Source of the DNA: Bradyrhizobium zhengyangense
GTDB taxonomy: Bacteria > Pseudomonadota > Alphaproteobacteria > Rhizobiales > Xanthobacteraceae
Reading direction: 5' to 3'
Assembly (NCBI RefSeq): GCF_022012435.1
Contig: NZ_JAKLUA010000001.1
Coordinates: 248,001-312,000 of the forward strand
Length of the DNA: 64,000 bases
Within the stretch, counting starts at the first letter, position 1. Each line of letters starts with the position of its first letter. The position numbers were made by a program, and so were the translations under genes. The notes beneath the pieces are model-generated. The model saw nothing but the letters and a program-made list of their open reading frames with translations. It had not been told where the DNA came from and searched no databases. Shown in pieces: positions 31,953 to 41,496 of the stretch.

Positions 31953-34613
31953 TCAGTTCGCCTCCCGTCGCACCTCGCTCGGCACTGGTTGCGCGTTGCC
32001 GGGCCCTGGCAGGGCGACGGGGCGGAGGCCAATCAGCTCGGCCGTGCGGATCGCGCTGTCGCGCCAGAACTGGAACGAGTTGATGCGGCTGAGTTCGAGG
32101 ATCGCGATCGCAACCGCGGCGAGGAACGGCAGGCTCTGCAGCACCAGCACGCCAGCGAAGATGTAGATCTCGGTGATCTGGCGGAAAGAGTTGGAGGCGA
32201 TCAGCACACCGGCGCCGACCAGGAGCAGAACGCCGATCACGGCCTCCCAGAACGCCTGGAATTCGATCGACATCCGGCTCAAGCCGCCCTTGGACGTGCG
32301 CGCGAAGGCGATGTGTTCGGTGATCAGGCCTTGCGCGACGGCGCGTGACACCGTCCATTGCACGCTCATCGCCGCGATCATGGCGCCCAGCATCTGGCCG
32401 GGCTTGATCGCGACGCGGGCGCGATACATCGACAGGAAATGCGCAAGCGAGACGACGAAGGCGCCGATGATCGGCAGCGTCAGGATCTTGTCGGGGATGG
32501 CGATGTCGGCGAAGGCGACGATCGGCACCCAGACGAGGTTGAGCAGCGCCACGACCACGCCGAGGCTTTCGGCTCCGAGCCAGTTGAGCCAGCCAAGGCC
32601 GTATTCGCGCTTCTGGTCGGGCGTCAGCCGGCTCCGTCCGGGCAGGAACTGGCGCCAGTGCTTCTTCACGATCTGCAGGCCGCCATAGGCCCAGCGGTGG
32701 CGCTGCTTCTTGAAGGCCTCGTAGGTGTCGGGCAGAAGCCCCTTGCCATAGCGAGTGTTGGTGTAGTGGGTGATCCAGCCGAGCTCCTGGATCGCAAGGC
32801 CGAGATCGGAGTCCTCGCAGATCGTGTCGGATGACCAGCCGCCGGCCATGTCCATCGCGGCGCGGCGGATCAGGCACATCGTGCCGTGCACGATGACGGC
32901 GTTGAGCTCGTTGCGCTGGACCATGCCGATGTCGAAGAAGCCGGCATATTCGCCGTTCATGATGTAATGCATGATCGACAAATCGCCGTCGCGATGCTCC
33001 TGCGGCGCCTGCACCAGGCCAACGCGCGGATCGGCAAAAGCGGGCACGAGGTCCTTCAGCCAGTCGGGCTCGACGACATAGTCGGCATCGAGGATGCCGA
33101 TGATCTCGGCATCCACGGCAGTGCGGTCCATGGCGATACGCAGCGCGCCGGCCTTGAAGCCCTGCACTTTCTCGGCGTTGATGAACTTGAAGCGCTCCCC
33201 GAGCGCGCGGCAATGGTCCTGGATCGGCTGCCAGAACGCCGGGTCCGGCGTGTTGTTGATGATGACGACGCATTCGTAGTTCGGATAGTCGAGCCGCGAC
33301 AGCGCATCGAGCGTCTGCTTCAGCATCTCGACCGGCTCGTAATATGCGGGGATATGGATCGAGACCTTCGGGTAATAATTCTCAGGCACGTTCTCGATCG
33401 GCTTGCTCTTGGTGATCAACCGCTGCGGCGGCCGTCCGAAGGCAACGGCCGCGATCTCGTCGATGCGGGCCATCGCGATGAGGACGAGAGGAACGAGGAG
33501 AATCATGCCGAGGGTCAGCGCGAAGGCCGAGCCGAAGATGAAATAGTGGCCGTTCCAGAACGCGAACACGGTCGCGGCCCAGGCGCCGACGCCGTTGGCC
33601 GTGGCGGACAGCAGAAAGGCCTGTTTTGCCGTCGGCTGGTGCAGCCGCAAGATGGGCAGCGACAGCAGGACGCCGACCAGGAGGGCGACCGTCATGAGCT
33701 TCCAGTAGTCGGGGTTCTCCACCGGGCCGGTCCAGGCGAATTTCGGCTCGCGGCTGGCGTTCAGGATGCCCCAGTACGGACCGACGCCGCCTTCAAAATA
33801 CTTCCAGGGCTGATCGATCGCCTCGACGATGTTGTATTCCATGCCCATGGCTTCGGCACGGCTGACGAAGTTCCGCAAGGTCAACGCTTGCTGGAACAGA
33901 CCTGGATCGGCCTTGCGCAGATTATAGCCCGCGCTTGGCCAGCCGAACTCGGCGATCACGATGCGCTTGCCGGGAAACAGGTTGCGCAGCAGGTTGTAGC
34001 GGTCGACGGCCTGGTCGACGGCCTCGTCCGAGTGGAAGTTCTCCCAATAGGGCAGCACGTGCGCAGCGATGAAGTCGACGTTGGAGGCAAGGTCGGGGTT
34101 GTCGCGCCAGATGTTCCAGATCTCGCCGGTGGTGACGGGCACGCGCACCGCGCTCTTCACCTTCTTGATCATCTCGATGAGGTCTTCGACCTTCTGCTCA
34201 CCGCGGTAGATCACCTCGTTGCCGACGACGACGCCGTTGACGTTGCTGTTCTTGCGGGCGAGCTCGATGGCGGATTTGATCTCGCGCTCGTTGCGCTCCT
34301 CGTCCTTGCCGATCCACGCACCGACGGTGACCTTGAGCCCGAATTCGGCGGCGATCGGGGGCACCAGCTCGTTGCCCTCCGTGGACGAGTACGAACGGAT
34401 CGCGCGCGTCATGGTCGAGAGTTTTTTCATATCGGCGCGAATCCGTTCGGGGTCGACGGTGTTGTCGACGACATGCCCAGGTTCGAACGGCGTATAGGAC
34501 AGGCTCGGCAGCAGGCCCTTGAAATCAGGCGCAGGTTCCCGGTCGCGCAGGACTCCCCAGATGCCGGCGTGGAGGACGGACACGAGCAACAGAACGGCGG
34601 CGACAACGCGCAT
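31953..34613 (-). CDS. ndvB: cyclic beta-glucan synthase, GH17-like domain fused to GT2 glycosyltransferase
   Basis: About 886 residues in the inner membrane, making the beta-(1,3) chain of the cyclic beta-(1,3),(1,6)-glucans needed for osmotic adaptation and nodulation. After an N-terminal membrane segment (RVVAAVLLLVSVLHAGIWGV) comes a GH17-like domain with VVVGNEV and IAEFGWPSAG carrying the Glu pair. Several membrane helices follow, then a GT2 domain with DADYVV, ICEDSDLG and QRHRWAYGG. More helices end the protein. Gene order with ndvD and ndvC matches the published B. japonicum locus. ATG 34613 begins the first membrane segment; no strong ribosome-binding site was seen. Confidence 0.9.
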   Translation of the reverse strand: MRVVAAVLLLVSVLHAGIWGVLRDREPAPDFKGLLPSLSYTPFEPGHVVDNTVDPERIRADMKKLSTMTRAIRSYSSTEGNELVPPIAAEFGLKVTVGAWIGKDEERNEREIKSAIELARKNSNVNGVVVGNEVIYRGEQKVEDLIEMIKKVKSAVRVPVTTGEIWNIWRDNPDLASNVDFIAAHVLPYWENFHSDEAVDQAVDRYNLLRNLFPGKRIVIAEFGWPSAGYNLRKADPGLFQQALTLRNFVSRAEAMGMEYNIVEAIDQPWKYFEGGVGPYWGILNASREPKFAWTGPVENPDYWKLMTVALLVGVLLSLPILRLHQPTAKQAFLLSATANGVGAWAATVFAFWNGHYFIFGSAFALTLGMILLVPLVLIAMARIDEIAAVAFGRPPQRLITKSKPIENVPENYYPKVSIHIPAYYEPVEMLKQTLDALSRLDYPNYECVVIINNTPDPAFWQPIQDHCRALGERFKFINAEKVQGFKAGALRIAMDRTAVDAEIIGILDADYVVEPDWLKDLVPAFADPRVGLVQAPQEHRDGDLSIMHYIMNGEYAGFFDIGMVQRNELNAVIVHGTMCLIRRAAMDMAGGWSSDTICEDSDLGLAIQELGWITHYTNTRYGKGLLPDTYEAFKKQRHRWAYGGLQIVKKHWRQFLPGRSRLTPDQKREYGLGWLNWLGAESLGVVVALLNLVWVPIVAFADIAIPDKILTLPIIGAFVVSLAHFLSMYRARVAIKPGQMLGAMIAAMSVQWTVSRAVAQGLITEHIAFARTSKGGLSRMSIEFQAFWEAVIGVLLLVGAGVLIASNSFRQITEIYIFAGVLVLQSLPFLAAVAIAILELSRINSFQFWRDSAIRTAELIGLRPVALPGPGNAQPVPSEVRREAN

Positions 34614-34826
34614 CGCGGCTAAACCAATAGGGGCTGAAATGGCAGGGCTGCGGATCCGACCCCGAGATCCGACCGAGTCCGCGGCAAAGGGAGCATACCT
34701 CTGCCGCACGGTTTCTCAACTGTCATGGCCTCATGTCCTTATGAGGGCATGGCCTTTTGGGAGCGCGGCAGTGCCAACCCCAGCTATCGCCGATCGTTCC
34801 TGAACGACAGGTGAAACGACCTTCGG

Positions 34827-35423
34827 CTATTTCTGGGGTGCGGGCGAGGGGCTTGCGGCAGGCGCCGGGCTCGCGGCCGGCTGGGCGGCCGGCGCGGCGC
34901 CGTTGGTCTGCGCCGGGGGCTGGGAGGCTGCTGCCGCCGCCTGTTGCGGCTGGGCGGCCGGATTGATCCAGCAGGCGTGGACGCGGCTATCCAGGGTCTC
35001 GGCAACCTTGGGATCGATCTGGGCGCCGAAGCGGGTCAGGCAGCGGAACGCAGCCTGGATGTGGCCGCCGGGGCAGCCGAAGCGGTCATAGAGGTCGAGA
35101 TGGCGGAACGCGGTATCGAGGTCATCCCGCCACATCAGCCGCACCACGCGCCGCCCGAGCCAGACGCATTCGGGATTACCTGCCGGCCCGTTGATGGCCT
35201 GGGCGGCCTCGGCGAATTCGTCGGTGCGGCGCTGGTTCTGGGCGGTCGCGTCCTTGGCGGCGTCGGCAGGCTGGGCGGCGGCCTTGCTCTGGTCGGGCGC
35301 GGGGGTCCCGCTCTGGGCGGAGGCGCCACCGAGGCTGGCGAGAAGCACAAGGGAAGAAACGGCCAACGAGGCGGCGAACTGCCGCAGGACCGCATTTCGT
35401 AACTCGAACACCCGTCGCCGCAT
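34827..35423 (-). CDS. ndvD: NdvD-like exported protein between ndvB and ndvC
   Basis: 198 residues with one hydrophobic N-terminal segment (FAASLAVSSLVLLASLGGASA) that could be a signal peptide or anchor. An Ala/Gln-rich linker follows, then a conserved core with four cysteines (NPECVWLGRR, RFGCPGGHIQAAFRCLTRFG, VHACWINPA) and an Ala/Pro-rich tail. B. japonicum ndvD is a small one-membrane-segment gene in this interval, required for glucan production in vivo but not a structural synthase. The assignment is by position and topology; the published protein is somewhat larger. Confidence 0.68.
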   Translation of the reverse strand: MRRRVFELRNAVLRQFAASLAVSSLVLLASLGGASAQSGTPAPDQSKAAAQPADAAKDATAQNQRRTDEFAEAAQAINGPAGNPECVWLGRRVVRLMWRDDLDTAFRHLDLYDRFGCPGGHIQAAFRCLTRFGAQIDPKVAETLDSRVHACWINPAAQPQQAAAAASQPPAQTNGAAPAAQPAASPAPAASPSPAPQK

Positions 35424-35753
35424 GAATTCCCCAATGTCTCAGCCGTCCGCCCGCGGGAGGACCTCGCGGACGCCGGTCGTGATGGCGTCCAAATGGGTCT
35501 CCAATGCGGCGGAAAAGTCCCGCGAAATCCATTGGCCTGTATTTGGATTTTTGTCCAGCAAAGTCACGATGCTAGGGGCCGGTCGAACCGCCGCAGCCCA
35601 ATTCGTCGGGGAGAGGGCGCGGCCAAGGCGCCTCACCCCCTTGGCAGACGACGTGCGAGCAGGTAATCGACGGACCCTTCGCGGAGGACGGAACAAATTT
35701 CTCTTCGTACGCCACTGGCGCTCCTGCTCGTCTCACTGGGTGCGATTGCTGCC

Positions 35754-37313
35754 GTGTGGTGGTGGCTTGCCACGCCGATCACGCTCGCGCGCGCCCCCAT
35801 CGACCCCAATGACAAGGTTCAATGCGTCTCCTATGCGCCGTTCCGCGGCGAGCAAACGCCGCTGGACGCATGGACCCACATCGAGGCCGATCAAATTGAG
35901 CAGGATCTGCGCCAGCTCAAGCAGATCACCGACTGCGTCCGCACCTACTCCATTGAAAATGGGCTCGACCAGGTGCCCGCCGTTGCGACCAAGGTCGGCG
36001 GGCTGAAGGTGATCCAGGGCATCTGGCTCGGCAGCAATCGCGCCAAGAACTTTGCGCAGGTGGCGACCGCGATCCGCCTCACCAAGGATTTCCCCGACAC
36101 CGTCTCCGCGCTCGTCGTCGGCAACGAGGTGTTGCTGCGCGGCGAGATGACGACGCAGGATCTCATCGCCATCATCCGTTCAGTGAAGGCGCAGGTCACC
36201 GTGCCCGTGACCTATGCCGACGTTTGGGAATATTGGCTGAAGAACCGCGAGGTCTATGACGCCGTCGATTTCGTCACCATTCACATCCTGCCTTACTGGG
36301 AGGACATGCCGGTGAAGGCGAAATTCGCCTCGTCCCATGTCGAGGCGATCCGCGAGCGGATGGCGGCGGCATTCCCTGACAAGGAGATCCTGATCGGTGA
36401 AACCGGCTGGCCGAGCGAGGGCCGCATGCGCGATGGCGCGCTTCCGTCACGCACCAACCAGGCGCGCGTCGTCTCGGAGATCTTGGGCCTCGCGAAGTCC
36501 CAGAAGTTTCGCGTCAATCTCATCGAGGCCTATGACCAGCCGTGGAAACGGCGGCTGGAAGGCACCGTCGGCGGCTATTGGGGCCTGCTCGATTCCGTAC
36601 GGCGCCAGCTGAAATATCCGCCGGGCCAGCCGATCAGCAATTTCCCCCTCTGGAAATGGTACATGGGCGCCGGCATGGGCCTCAGCGTGCTGGTGTTCGC
36701 GGTTGCGGGTATCACGCTGCGGCGCCGGCCCTGGACGCCGCGCTTCTCGGCCTGGCTTGCCGTCGGCATCTCCGCGACATCGGCGGGCATCCTGCTCGGG
36801 ATCGCCGCCGACAAGATGTATTACGAGAGCTATGGCTGGGGCGGCTGGCTGCAATGGGGGGCATTGCTGCTTGCCGGCATCCTCTCGCCGATCTTCTGCG
36901 CGCAGGCGCTTGTCATCGGCCGCAATCTTCCGAGCTTCCTCGACCTGCTCGGGCCGCGCGAGGGCCGCAAATGGTCGAAGCTTTCGGCCGTGCTCGGCCT
37001 GACCCTGGCGGTGACGGCGGTGATCGGGGCCGAGACCGCGCTCGGCTTCGTGTTCGATCCGCGCTACCGCGACTTCCCCTATGCCTCGCTGACGATGGCG
37101 GTGGTGCCGTTCGCGCTGCTGATGCTAAACCGGCCGCAGATTGGCGTGCGCCCGATCGCGGAAGCGGTGTTCGCGGGACTGCTGGCGGTATCGGCGGTCT
37201 ACGTGTTTCTGAACGAAGGCCGCGACAATTGGCAGGCGATGTGGACCGGCGCGATCTATCTCTTGTTCGCGCTCACGCTGTGGCGGGCGCGGGCCGAGCA
37301 AAGCCAAGGATGA
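35754..37313 (+). CDS. ndvC: NdvC-like beta-glucan protein with GH17 domain and membrane tail
   Basis: 519 residues from GTG 35754. A GH17-like domain (about 20-280) carries ALVVGNEVLLRGE and LIGETGWPSEG with the catalytic Glu pair. Eight or so membrane helices follow. B. japonicum NdvC introduces the beta-(1,6) linkages of the cyclic glucan. The frame is open upstream and encodes a good membrane anchor (RTPLALLLVSLGAIAAV) that GTG 35754 would cut off. No ATG/GTG/TTG exists upstream in frame, but ATT at 35697 follows GGAGG (35683-35687) by nine bases and may be the true start. Divergent from ndvD. Confidence 0.88.
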   Translation: MWWWLATPITLARAPIDPNDKVQCVSYAPFRGEQTPLDAWTHIEADQIEQDLRQLKQITDCVRTYSIENGLDQVPAVATKVGGLKVIQGIWLGSNRAKNFAQVATAIRLTKDFPDTVSALVVGNEVLLRGEMTTQDLIAIIRSVKAQVTVPVTYADVWEYWLKNREVYDAVDFVTIHILPYWEDMPVKAKFASSHVEAIRERMAAAFPDKEILIGETGWPSEGRMRDGALPSRTNQARVVSEILGLAKSQKFRVNLIEAYDQPWKRRLEGTVGGYWGLLDSVRRQLKYPPGQPISNFPLWKWYMGAGMGLSVLVFAVAGITLRRRPWTPRFSAWLAVGISATSAGILLGIAADKMYYESYGWGGWLQWGALLLAGILSPIFCAQALVIGRNLPSFLDLLGPREGRKWSKLSAVLGLTLAVTAVIGAETALGFVFDPRYRDFPYASLTMAVVPFALLMLNRPQIGVRPIAEAVFAGLLAVSAVYVFLNEGRDNWQAMWTGAIYLLFALTLWRARAEQSQG

Positions 37314-37653
37314 GCAGGCCGATCGCAAGGCCCGCCAGCACGATGTTGTAGAGCACGATGCCGAGGCCGGCTGCGACCACGCCGAGCGTGAGCAGCACGA
37401 TCGAGGGCCGCATCAGGTTCAGCGTCGCGATGACGAGCGCAACGATGCCGAACACCGAGTTCTTGAACAGCGACGTCGACAGCGAGCGCGCCTTGCAGAT
37501 CATGGTCTGCAGGCCGGCGTCGCACGCGAGCGCCACCGTCGAGAACTCGATCGCGAGATAGCGCACATAGAGCGCCCAGCCGACGGTGACGAACCCGACG
37601 ACGATGAGAAACTGGACCTGATAGGGCGTGAGGCGAAACGGCTTCTTTGTCAT
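37273..37653 (-). CDS. small membrane protein, unknown function
   Basis: 126 residues from ATG 37653 (MTKKPFRLTPYQVQF) with an N-terminal membrane segment (FLIVVGFVTVGWALYVRYLA). A loop with two cysteines (ALACDAGLQTMICKA) and two C-terminal segments follow. Its 3' end overlaps the ndvC 3' end by 41 bases in opposite orientation. The location beside ndvC may hint at an envelope role, but nothing in the sequence proves it. Confidence 0.7.
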   Translation of the reverse strand: MTKKPFRLTPYQVQFLIVVGFVTVGWALYVRYLAIEFSTVALACDAGLQTMICKARSLSTSLFKNSVFGIVALVIATLNLMRPSIVLLTLGVVAAGLGIVLYNIVLAGLAIGLLILGFARPAPATA

Positions 37654-37872
37654 GCGGGCAATATGGTCGGGATGGCCGGAGGGAGCAACAGGGGGCAGGG
37701 CATTTTTGCACCGGGTCACTGCTCGCCCGCTGGCTCATTTGCTGCACTCCGCGAATCGGAACCGTAGCGATACGGATTTGCGAAAATTTTGGCCCGCCCT
37801 AACGTTCGACTCGAACGCGCGGGGCGTGACGGCTGATTCGATCAGGAGCTGATCACCTCGTTCAAGGGCGCG

Positions 37873-37986
37873 ATGGCGAGGAAGCAAGCGGGGTTCGCAA
37901 TGACTGAAGCGTTGCAGATCAATTTCGCGCTGTGGGGCATGATCATCTGTGCGGCGATCAAGATCAGCCAGATGATGGCCATCTAG
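37873..37986 (+). CDS. possible 37-residue membrane peptide
   Basis: ATG 37873 opens MARKQAGFAMTEALQINFAL, continuing with a hydrophobic segment WGMIICAAIKISQMMAI to TAG at 37984. AAGGG stands ahead of the first ATG and GGGG ahead of the internal ATG 37900. It is too short for standard calling. The rest of the 37654-38094 gap has no gene that I can support. Confidence 0.45.
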   Translation: MARKQAGFAMTEALQINFALWGMIICAAIKISQMMAI

Positions 37987-38094
37987 CGGGGCGCATCCGT
38001 CGCCAGATCGCAGCGCGCAAGCTTGGTCATGAGTTGGCCCGGCCTCGCTCACGCAACCCTGAGCTCCGGCTCGTCAATCAAGCGCGCTGATCGC

Positions 38095-39519
38095 CTATCG
38101 CCTGAAGAACGACGATATCGCCGATCCCGCTGACGCCGTCTCCGGTGGCTTGGCTGCGGCTGCCGCCGGCTGCGGCGCGGGCGCCGGCTCTTCGCGCTTC
38201 GAGCGCTTGGAGGAGTAGCTGCGGCGATGCCTGTCGGGCTTGACGGTCGGCGCAGGCGAAGGCGCCGGGGTCGTCTCGGCTTGTGGCACGGAGTCCTGGG
38301 TCTTCTCGGAGTTCTTCTCCGATCCCTTGTCTTGGGATTTGTCTTGGGATTTGTCCTGAGATCTTTCCTGGGATTTTTCCGAGCCGCCGCGCATCGACAG
38401 GCGCTGGCCATCGAACACCGTGGTCTCGCAATGGCGGTCGCTTTCGGCGAGGCCGGCACAGAGCTTTGCCGCGGCGGCGGCATTGATCAGCGGACCTGCG
38501 CCGAGCCGGAGCTGCATGCCGAGGCCGTTCGAGCCTTCCTTGATCATGATGATCGGCCGGAGTGCGGCGATCTCGGGGTTGGACTTGCTCAGTCCACGCC
38601 AGAGCGCGCGCAAGCCATCGACCGAATTCGCACCGCCGAGTTCGATCGCAAAGCGCGTCTGCTGAACTGCGATGGCGGTGGCCTCGGCTTCCGTTGCCTC
38701 CGCCGGCTTGGCTGATGCCGCTGCGACTTCGGTCGGAGCTGGCGCCGGCTCGGGCTTCTTGTCGGCGGCCTTCTCGCTTTGCTCCGGCTGGATCAGTTTC
38801 GACGCGGCGGGATCGGGCGGCGCCATGATCGATTTCTGCTGCACCAACGGAAGAATGGGCACAGTCGATGCCGTCGCCGGCGACTGCGGAACGAGCGAGG
38901 CGGCAGCCGCCGTCTGCGGGGGCGGGTTCGACTGATCCTTCGCCGCCTCTTTCGAGGCGTCCTTGCTCGCGTTGTCCTTGGCCTCTTTGCCGGGCGTGGC
39001 GCGCGGCTTGTCGACCAGCGAGGCGGCGGTCGATGCGACCGGTGCGACGTCAGGTGCCGGAGGCGCGGGCTGCGCGGCGGTGACGGGGACGTCCTGCAGC
39101 TTCGAGGCTGGCGCCGGCTGCGACGTCGCGCTTTGCTTGGCGATGGCGCCGGTGACGGAGTCGAGCCCCTGCTCGAGCACCGTGACACGCGAATAGAGCC
39201 GGTCGCGATCGGTGTTCAGGGTGTCGATCGCGGAGGCGAGGCGCCGGGCTTCGAGCTGGCTTTGCTTGGTCAGCACCTGAATCTGATCGGATTGGCGGAC
39301 GAGGTCGGCGGAGGCGACCTGGTCGCGCCGCCAGCCGAGCTGGGCCTGGTTGGCCATCACGGCGATCACGACGGCGCCGACAGCGCCGACGCCCCATGAG
39401 CCCAGCCGCCACAGCAAACGACGATCGAAAGGGCCTTCCTCGGCCAAAAGTCCGGAGAACAGCCCGCCGGTCTCCTTGTCGCCGAAGGCATCCGCCAGTG
39501 GGTCGGAATCCTTTGCCAT
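38095..39519 (-). CDS. membrane-anchored protein with SPOR-like C-terminal domain
   Basis: 474 residues from ATG 39519. One membrane segment (WGVGAVGAVVIAVMANQAQ) and a short coiled coil (about 70-125) precede a long Pro/Ala/Lys-rich linker. A globular segment, RFAIELGGANSVDGLRALWR to RHCETTVFDGQRLSM, has the length and pattern of SPOR domains that bind denuded peptidoglycan. A low-complexity tail follows, including 12-base tandem repeats coding SQDK units (38329-38376). It is probably an envelope or division-site protein. No N-terminal enzyme domain. Confidence 0.75.
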   Translation of the reverse strand: MAKDSDPLADAFGDKETGGLFSGLLAEEGPFDRRLLWRLGSWGVGAVGAVVIAVMANQAQLGWRRDQVASADLVRQSDQIQVLTKQSQLEARRLASAIDTLNTDRDRLYSRVTVLEQGLDSVTGAIAKQSATSQPAPASKLQDVPVTAAQPAPPAPDVAPVASTAASLVDKPRATPGKEAKDNASKDASKEAAKDQSNPPPQTAAAASLVPQSPATASTVPILPLVQQKSIMAPPDPAASKLIQPEQSEKAADKKPEPAPAPTEVAAASAKPAEATEAEATAIAVQQTRFAIELGGANSVDGLRALWRGLSKSNPEIAALRPIIMIKEGSNGLGMQLRLGAGPLINAAAAAKLCAGLAESDRHCETTVFDGQRLSMRGGSEKSQERSQDKSQDKSQDKGSEKNSEKTQDSVPQAETTPAPSPAPTVKPDRHRRSYSSKRSKREEPAPAPQPAAAAAKPPETASAGSAISSFFRR

Positions 39520-39699
39520 GAACGTTAAGTGCCCAGCCCTGTCTGGCTTCCCCGAATCAATCAAGGAACATTAACAGGAAAACCCACGCGCACTTGAATT
39601 CCGGGCGTTTGCGGGGGTAGCAAGGCAGAAAGCTCAGGTGGCATCGGCGTGTCGCCCGTCGATGTGATGATCGATTCGGCCATATTTGACAGGATTGCG

Positions 39700-41055
39700 A
39701 TGACCGTCCGCTCTAGCCTCACGATCGTGCTCGCCGCCGGCGAGGGCACGCGCATGCGATCGAACCTGCCGAAAGTGCTGCATTCCGTCGCCCACCAGTC
39801 GTTGCTGGCCCATGTGCTCGGCGCCGCTCCGCAGGGAACCGGTACGGCGCTTGCGGTGGTGATCGGCCCCGACCATCAGGCGGTCGCGGACGAGGCAAGG
39901 CGTATCCGCCCCGACGCGCTCATCTTCGTGCAGGCCGAGCGGCTCGGCACGGCGCATGCGGTGCTGGCGGCGCGTGAGGCCATTGCGCGCGGCGTGGATG
40001 ACATCCTGATCGCCTTCGGCGACACGCCACTGATCTCGGCCGAGACTTTTGCGCGGCTGCGTGCGCCGCTCGCTAGCGGGGCCGCGATCGCCGCGCTCGG
40101 CTTCCGCGCCGCGGATCCGTCAGGTTATGGACGCTTCATCGTCGAGGGCGATCGCCTGGTTGCGATCCGCGAGCATGCCGATGCGAGTGCCGAGGAACGC
40201 AAGATCGATCTGTGCAATGCCGGCGTGATGGCGATCGACGGCCGCCGTGCGCTCGCGATCCTCGACAGGATCGGCAACGCGAATTCCAAGGGCGAGTTCT
40301 ATCTGACCGATGCGGTCGGCGTTACCAACGACAATGGATGGGAGTCCGTCGTGATCGAAACCAGCGAGGACGAAGTGCGCGGCATCAACACCAAGGCCCA
40401 GCTTGCGGAAGCGGAAGGCGTGATGCAGGCGCGGCTGCGCAGGGCTGCAATGGAGGCGGGCGTCACGCTGATCGCCCCCGAAACGGTTTTCCTCGCCGCC
40501 GATACCGTGTTCGGCAAGGACGTCACCATCGAGCCGTTCGTGGTGATCGGCCCCGGCGTGTCGATCGCCGACGGCACCGTCATTCATTCCTTCTCGCATA
40601 TCGTCGGGACCACGCTTGGCAAGAAGGTGTCGATCGGACCCTATGCGCGGCTCAGGCCCGGCACGTCGCTCGGCGACGGTGCGCGGATCGGCAATTTCGT
40701 GGAGACCAAGGCGGCGACGCTCGAGGCCGGCGTCAAGGTCAACCATCTCTCCTACATTGGAGACGCCACCGTCGGTGCCAATTCCAACATCGGCGCCGGC
40801 ACCATCACCTGCAACTACGATGGCTTCAAGAAGCACAAGACGGTGATCGGGCAGGGCGCCTTCGTCGGTACCAATTCCTCGCTTGTCGCGCCGGTGAAGA
40901 TCGGCAACGGCGCCTATATCGGCTCGGGTTCTGTGATCACGCGCGATGTGCCCGACGACGCGATGGCGCTCGAGCGCAGCCAGCAGACCATCCGCGAAGG
41001 CGGTGCGGCGCGCTACCGCGAGATGAAGACGGGCGGCAAGAAAACTGAGAAGTAG
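39700..41055 (+). CDS. glmU: bifunctional UDP-GlcNAc pyrophosphorylase / glucosamine-1-P acetyltransferase
   Basis: 451 residues from ATG 39700, with AGGA five bases upstream. The N-terminal uridyltransferase has the signature [20 protein letters not shown] and the UDP-GlcNAc site GDTPLIS. The C-terminal left-handed beta helix of hexapeptide repeats is clear ([20 protein letters not shown], and the acetyl-CoA site [17 protein letters not shown]). It makes UDP-GlcNAc for peptidoglycan and lipid A. glmS, the first enzyme of the same pathway, lies 660 bases downstream on the same strand, separated by two small genes. Confidence 0.97.
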   Translation: MTVRSSLTIVLAAGEGTRMRSNLPKVLHSVAHQSLLAHVLGAAPQGTGTALAVVIGPDHQAVADEARRIRPDALIFVQAERLGTAHAVLAAREAIARGVDDILIAFGDTPLISAETFARLRAPLASGAAIAALGFRAADPSGYGRFIVEGDRLVAIREHADASAEERKIDLCNAGVMAIDGRRALAILDRIGNANSKGEFYLTDAVGVTNDNGWESVVIETSEDEVRGINTKAQLAEAEGVMQARLRRAAMEAGVTLIAPETVFLAADTVFGKDVTIEPFVVIGPGVSIADGTVIHSFSHIVGTTLGKKVSIGPYARLRPGTSLGDGARIGNFVETKAATLEAGVKVNHLSYIGDATVGANSNIGAGTITCNYDGFKKHKTVIGQGAFVGTNSSLVAPVKIGNGAYIGSGSVITRDVPDDAMALERSQQTIREGGAARYREMKTGGKKTEK

Positions 41056-41079
41056 TCGGGGAAATGAGCGCTGATTGCC

Positions 41080-41265
41080 GTGTCCCCGCGCTTTGTTCGT
41101 GATCTCGTCAGTTTTCTGATTGACACATTCGTCACGGGGATTGGGCGAGTTCTGCTGTGGGAAATCAACGAGTACGAACCGCCAGAGATTGTAGCTCTCG
41201 TCATCGGGCTGACGTTCTGGGCGCTCCTCATTTTCCTCGTGTGGGCCGCGCTGATGGGGTGGTGA
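41080..41265 (+). CDS. small membrane protein
   Basis: 61 residues from GTG 41080, 24 bases after glmU. Two hydrophobic segments are separated by acidic WEINEYEPPE; the C-terminal one is VALVIGLTFWALLIFLVWAA. The start codon is weakly supported. It ends nine bases from the convergent gene. Unknown role. Confidence 0.5.
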   Translation: MSPRFVRDLVSFLIDTFVTGIGRVLLWEINEYEPPEIVALVIGLTFWALLIFLVWAALMGW

Positions 41266-41274
41266 GGTCTGCCG

Positions 41275-41496
41275 TTATTCGTCGTCGGCGAATTCGGAGA
41301 AGATGGCGCGCGTCAGGCGCCAGCCGCGCGGCTTGGCGCGTTTGACCGGCTCGCCTTCAGGATGCTTGATGAAAACGGGCTTGCTTTCCTTGCCGCGCTG
41401 AGGCGGCGGCCAATGCGCAAGGTGCGTGCCGGAGGTCTCACTGGCGCGGATATACAGCGATGACAGACCCTTGCGGTCGGACGTGGTGGCTTTCAT
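41275..41496 (-). CDS. small basic protein, unknown function
   Basis: 73 residues (MKATTSDRKGLSSLYIRASE), basic, ending acidic (FSEFADDE). AAGG lies before the ATG. No signal peptide, membrane segment or cysteines. Upstream (41497-41717) is the glmS leader, where TTGACA (41536-41541) may be part of a plus-strand promoter. Confidence 0.62.
   Translation of the reverse strand: MKATTSDRKGLSSLYIRASETSGTHLAHWPPPQRGKESKPVFIKHPEGEPVKRAKPRGWRLTRAIFSEFADDE

Noticed and set aside
32886..34622. 578-codon plus-strand ORF across ndvB
   Set aside because: Antisense of a well-recognised GT2/GH17 protein. No start signals or domains.
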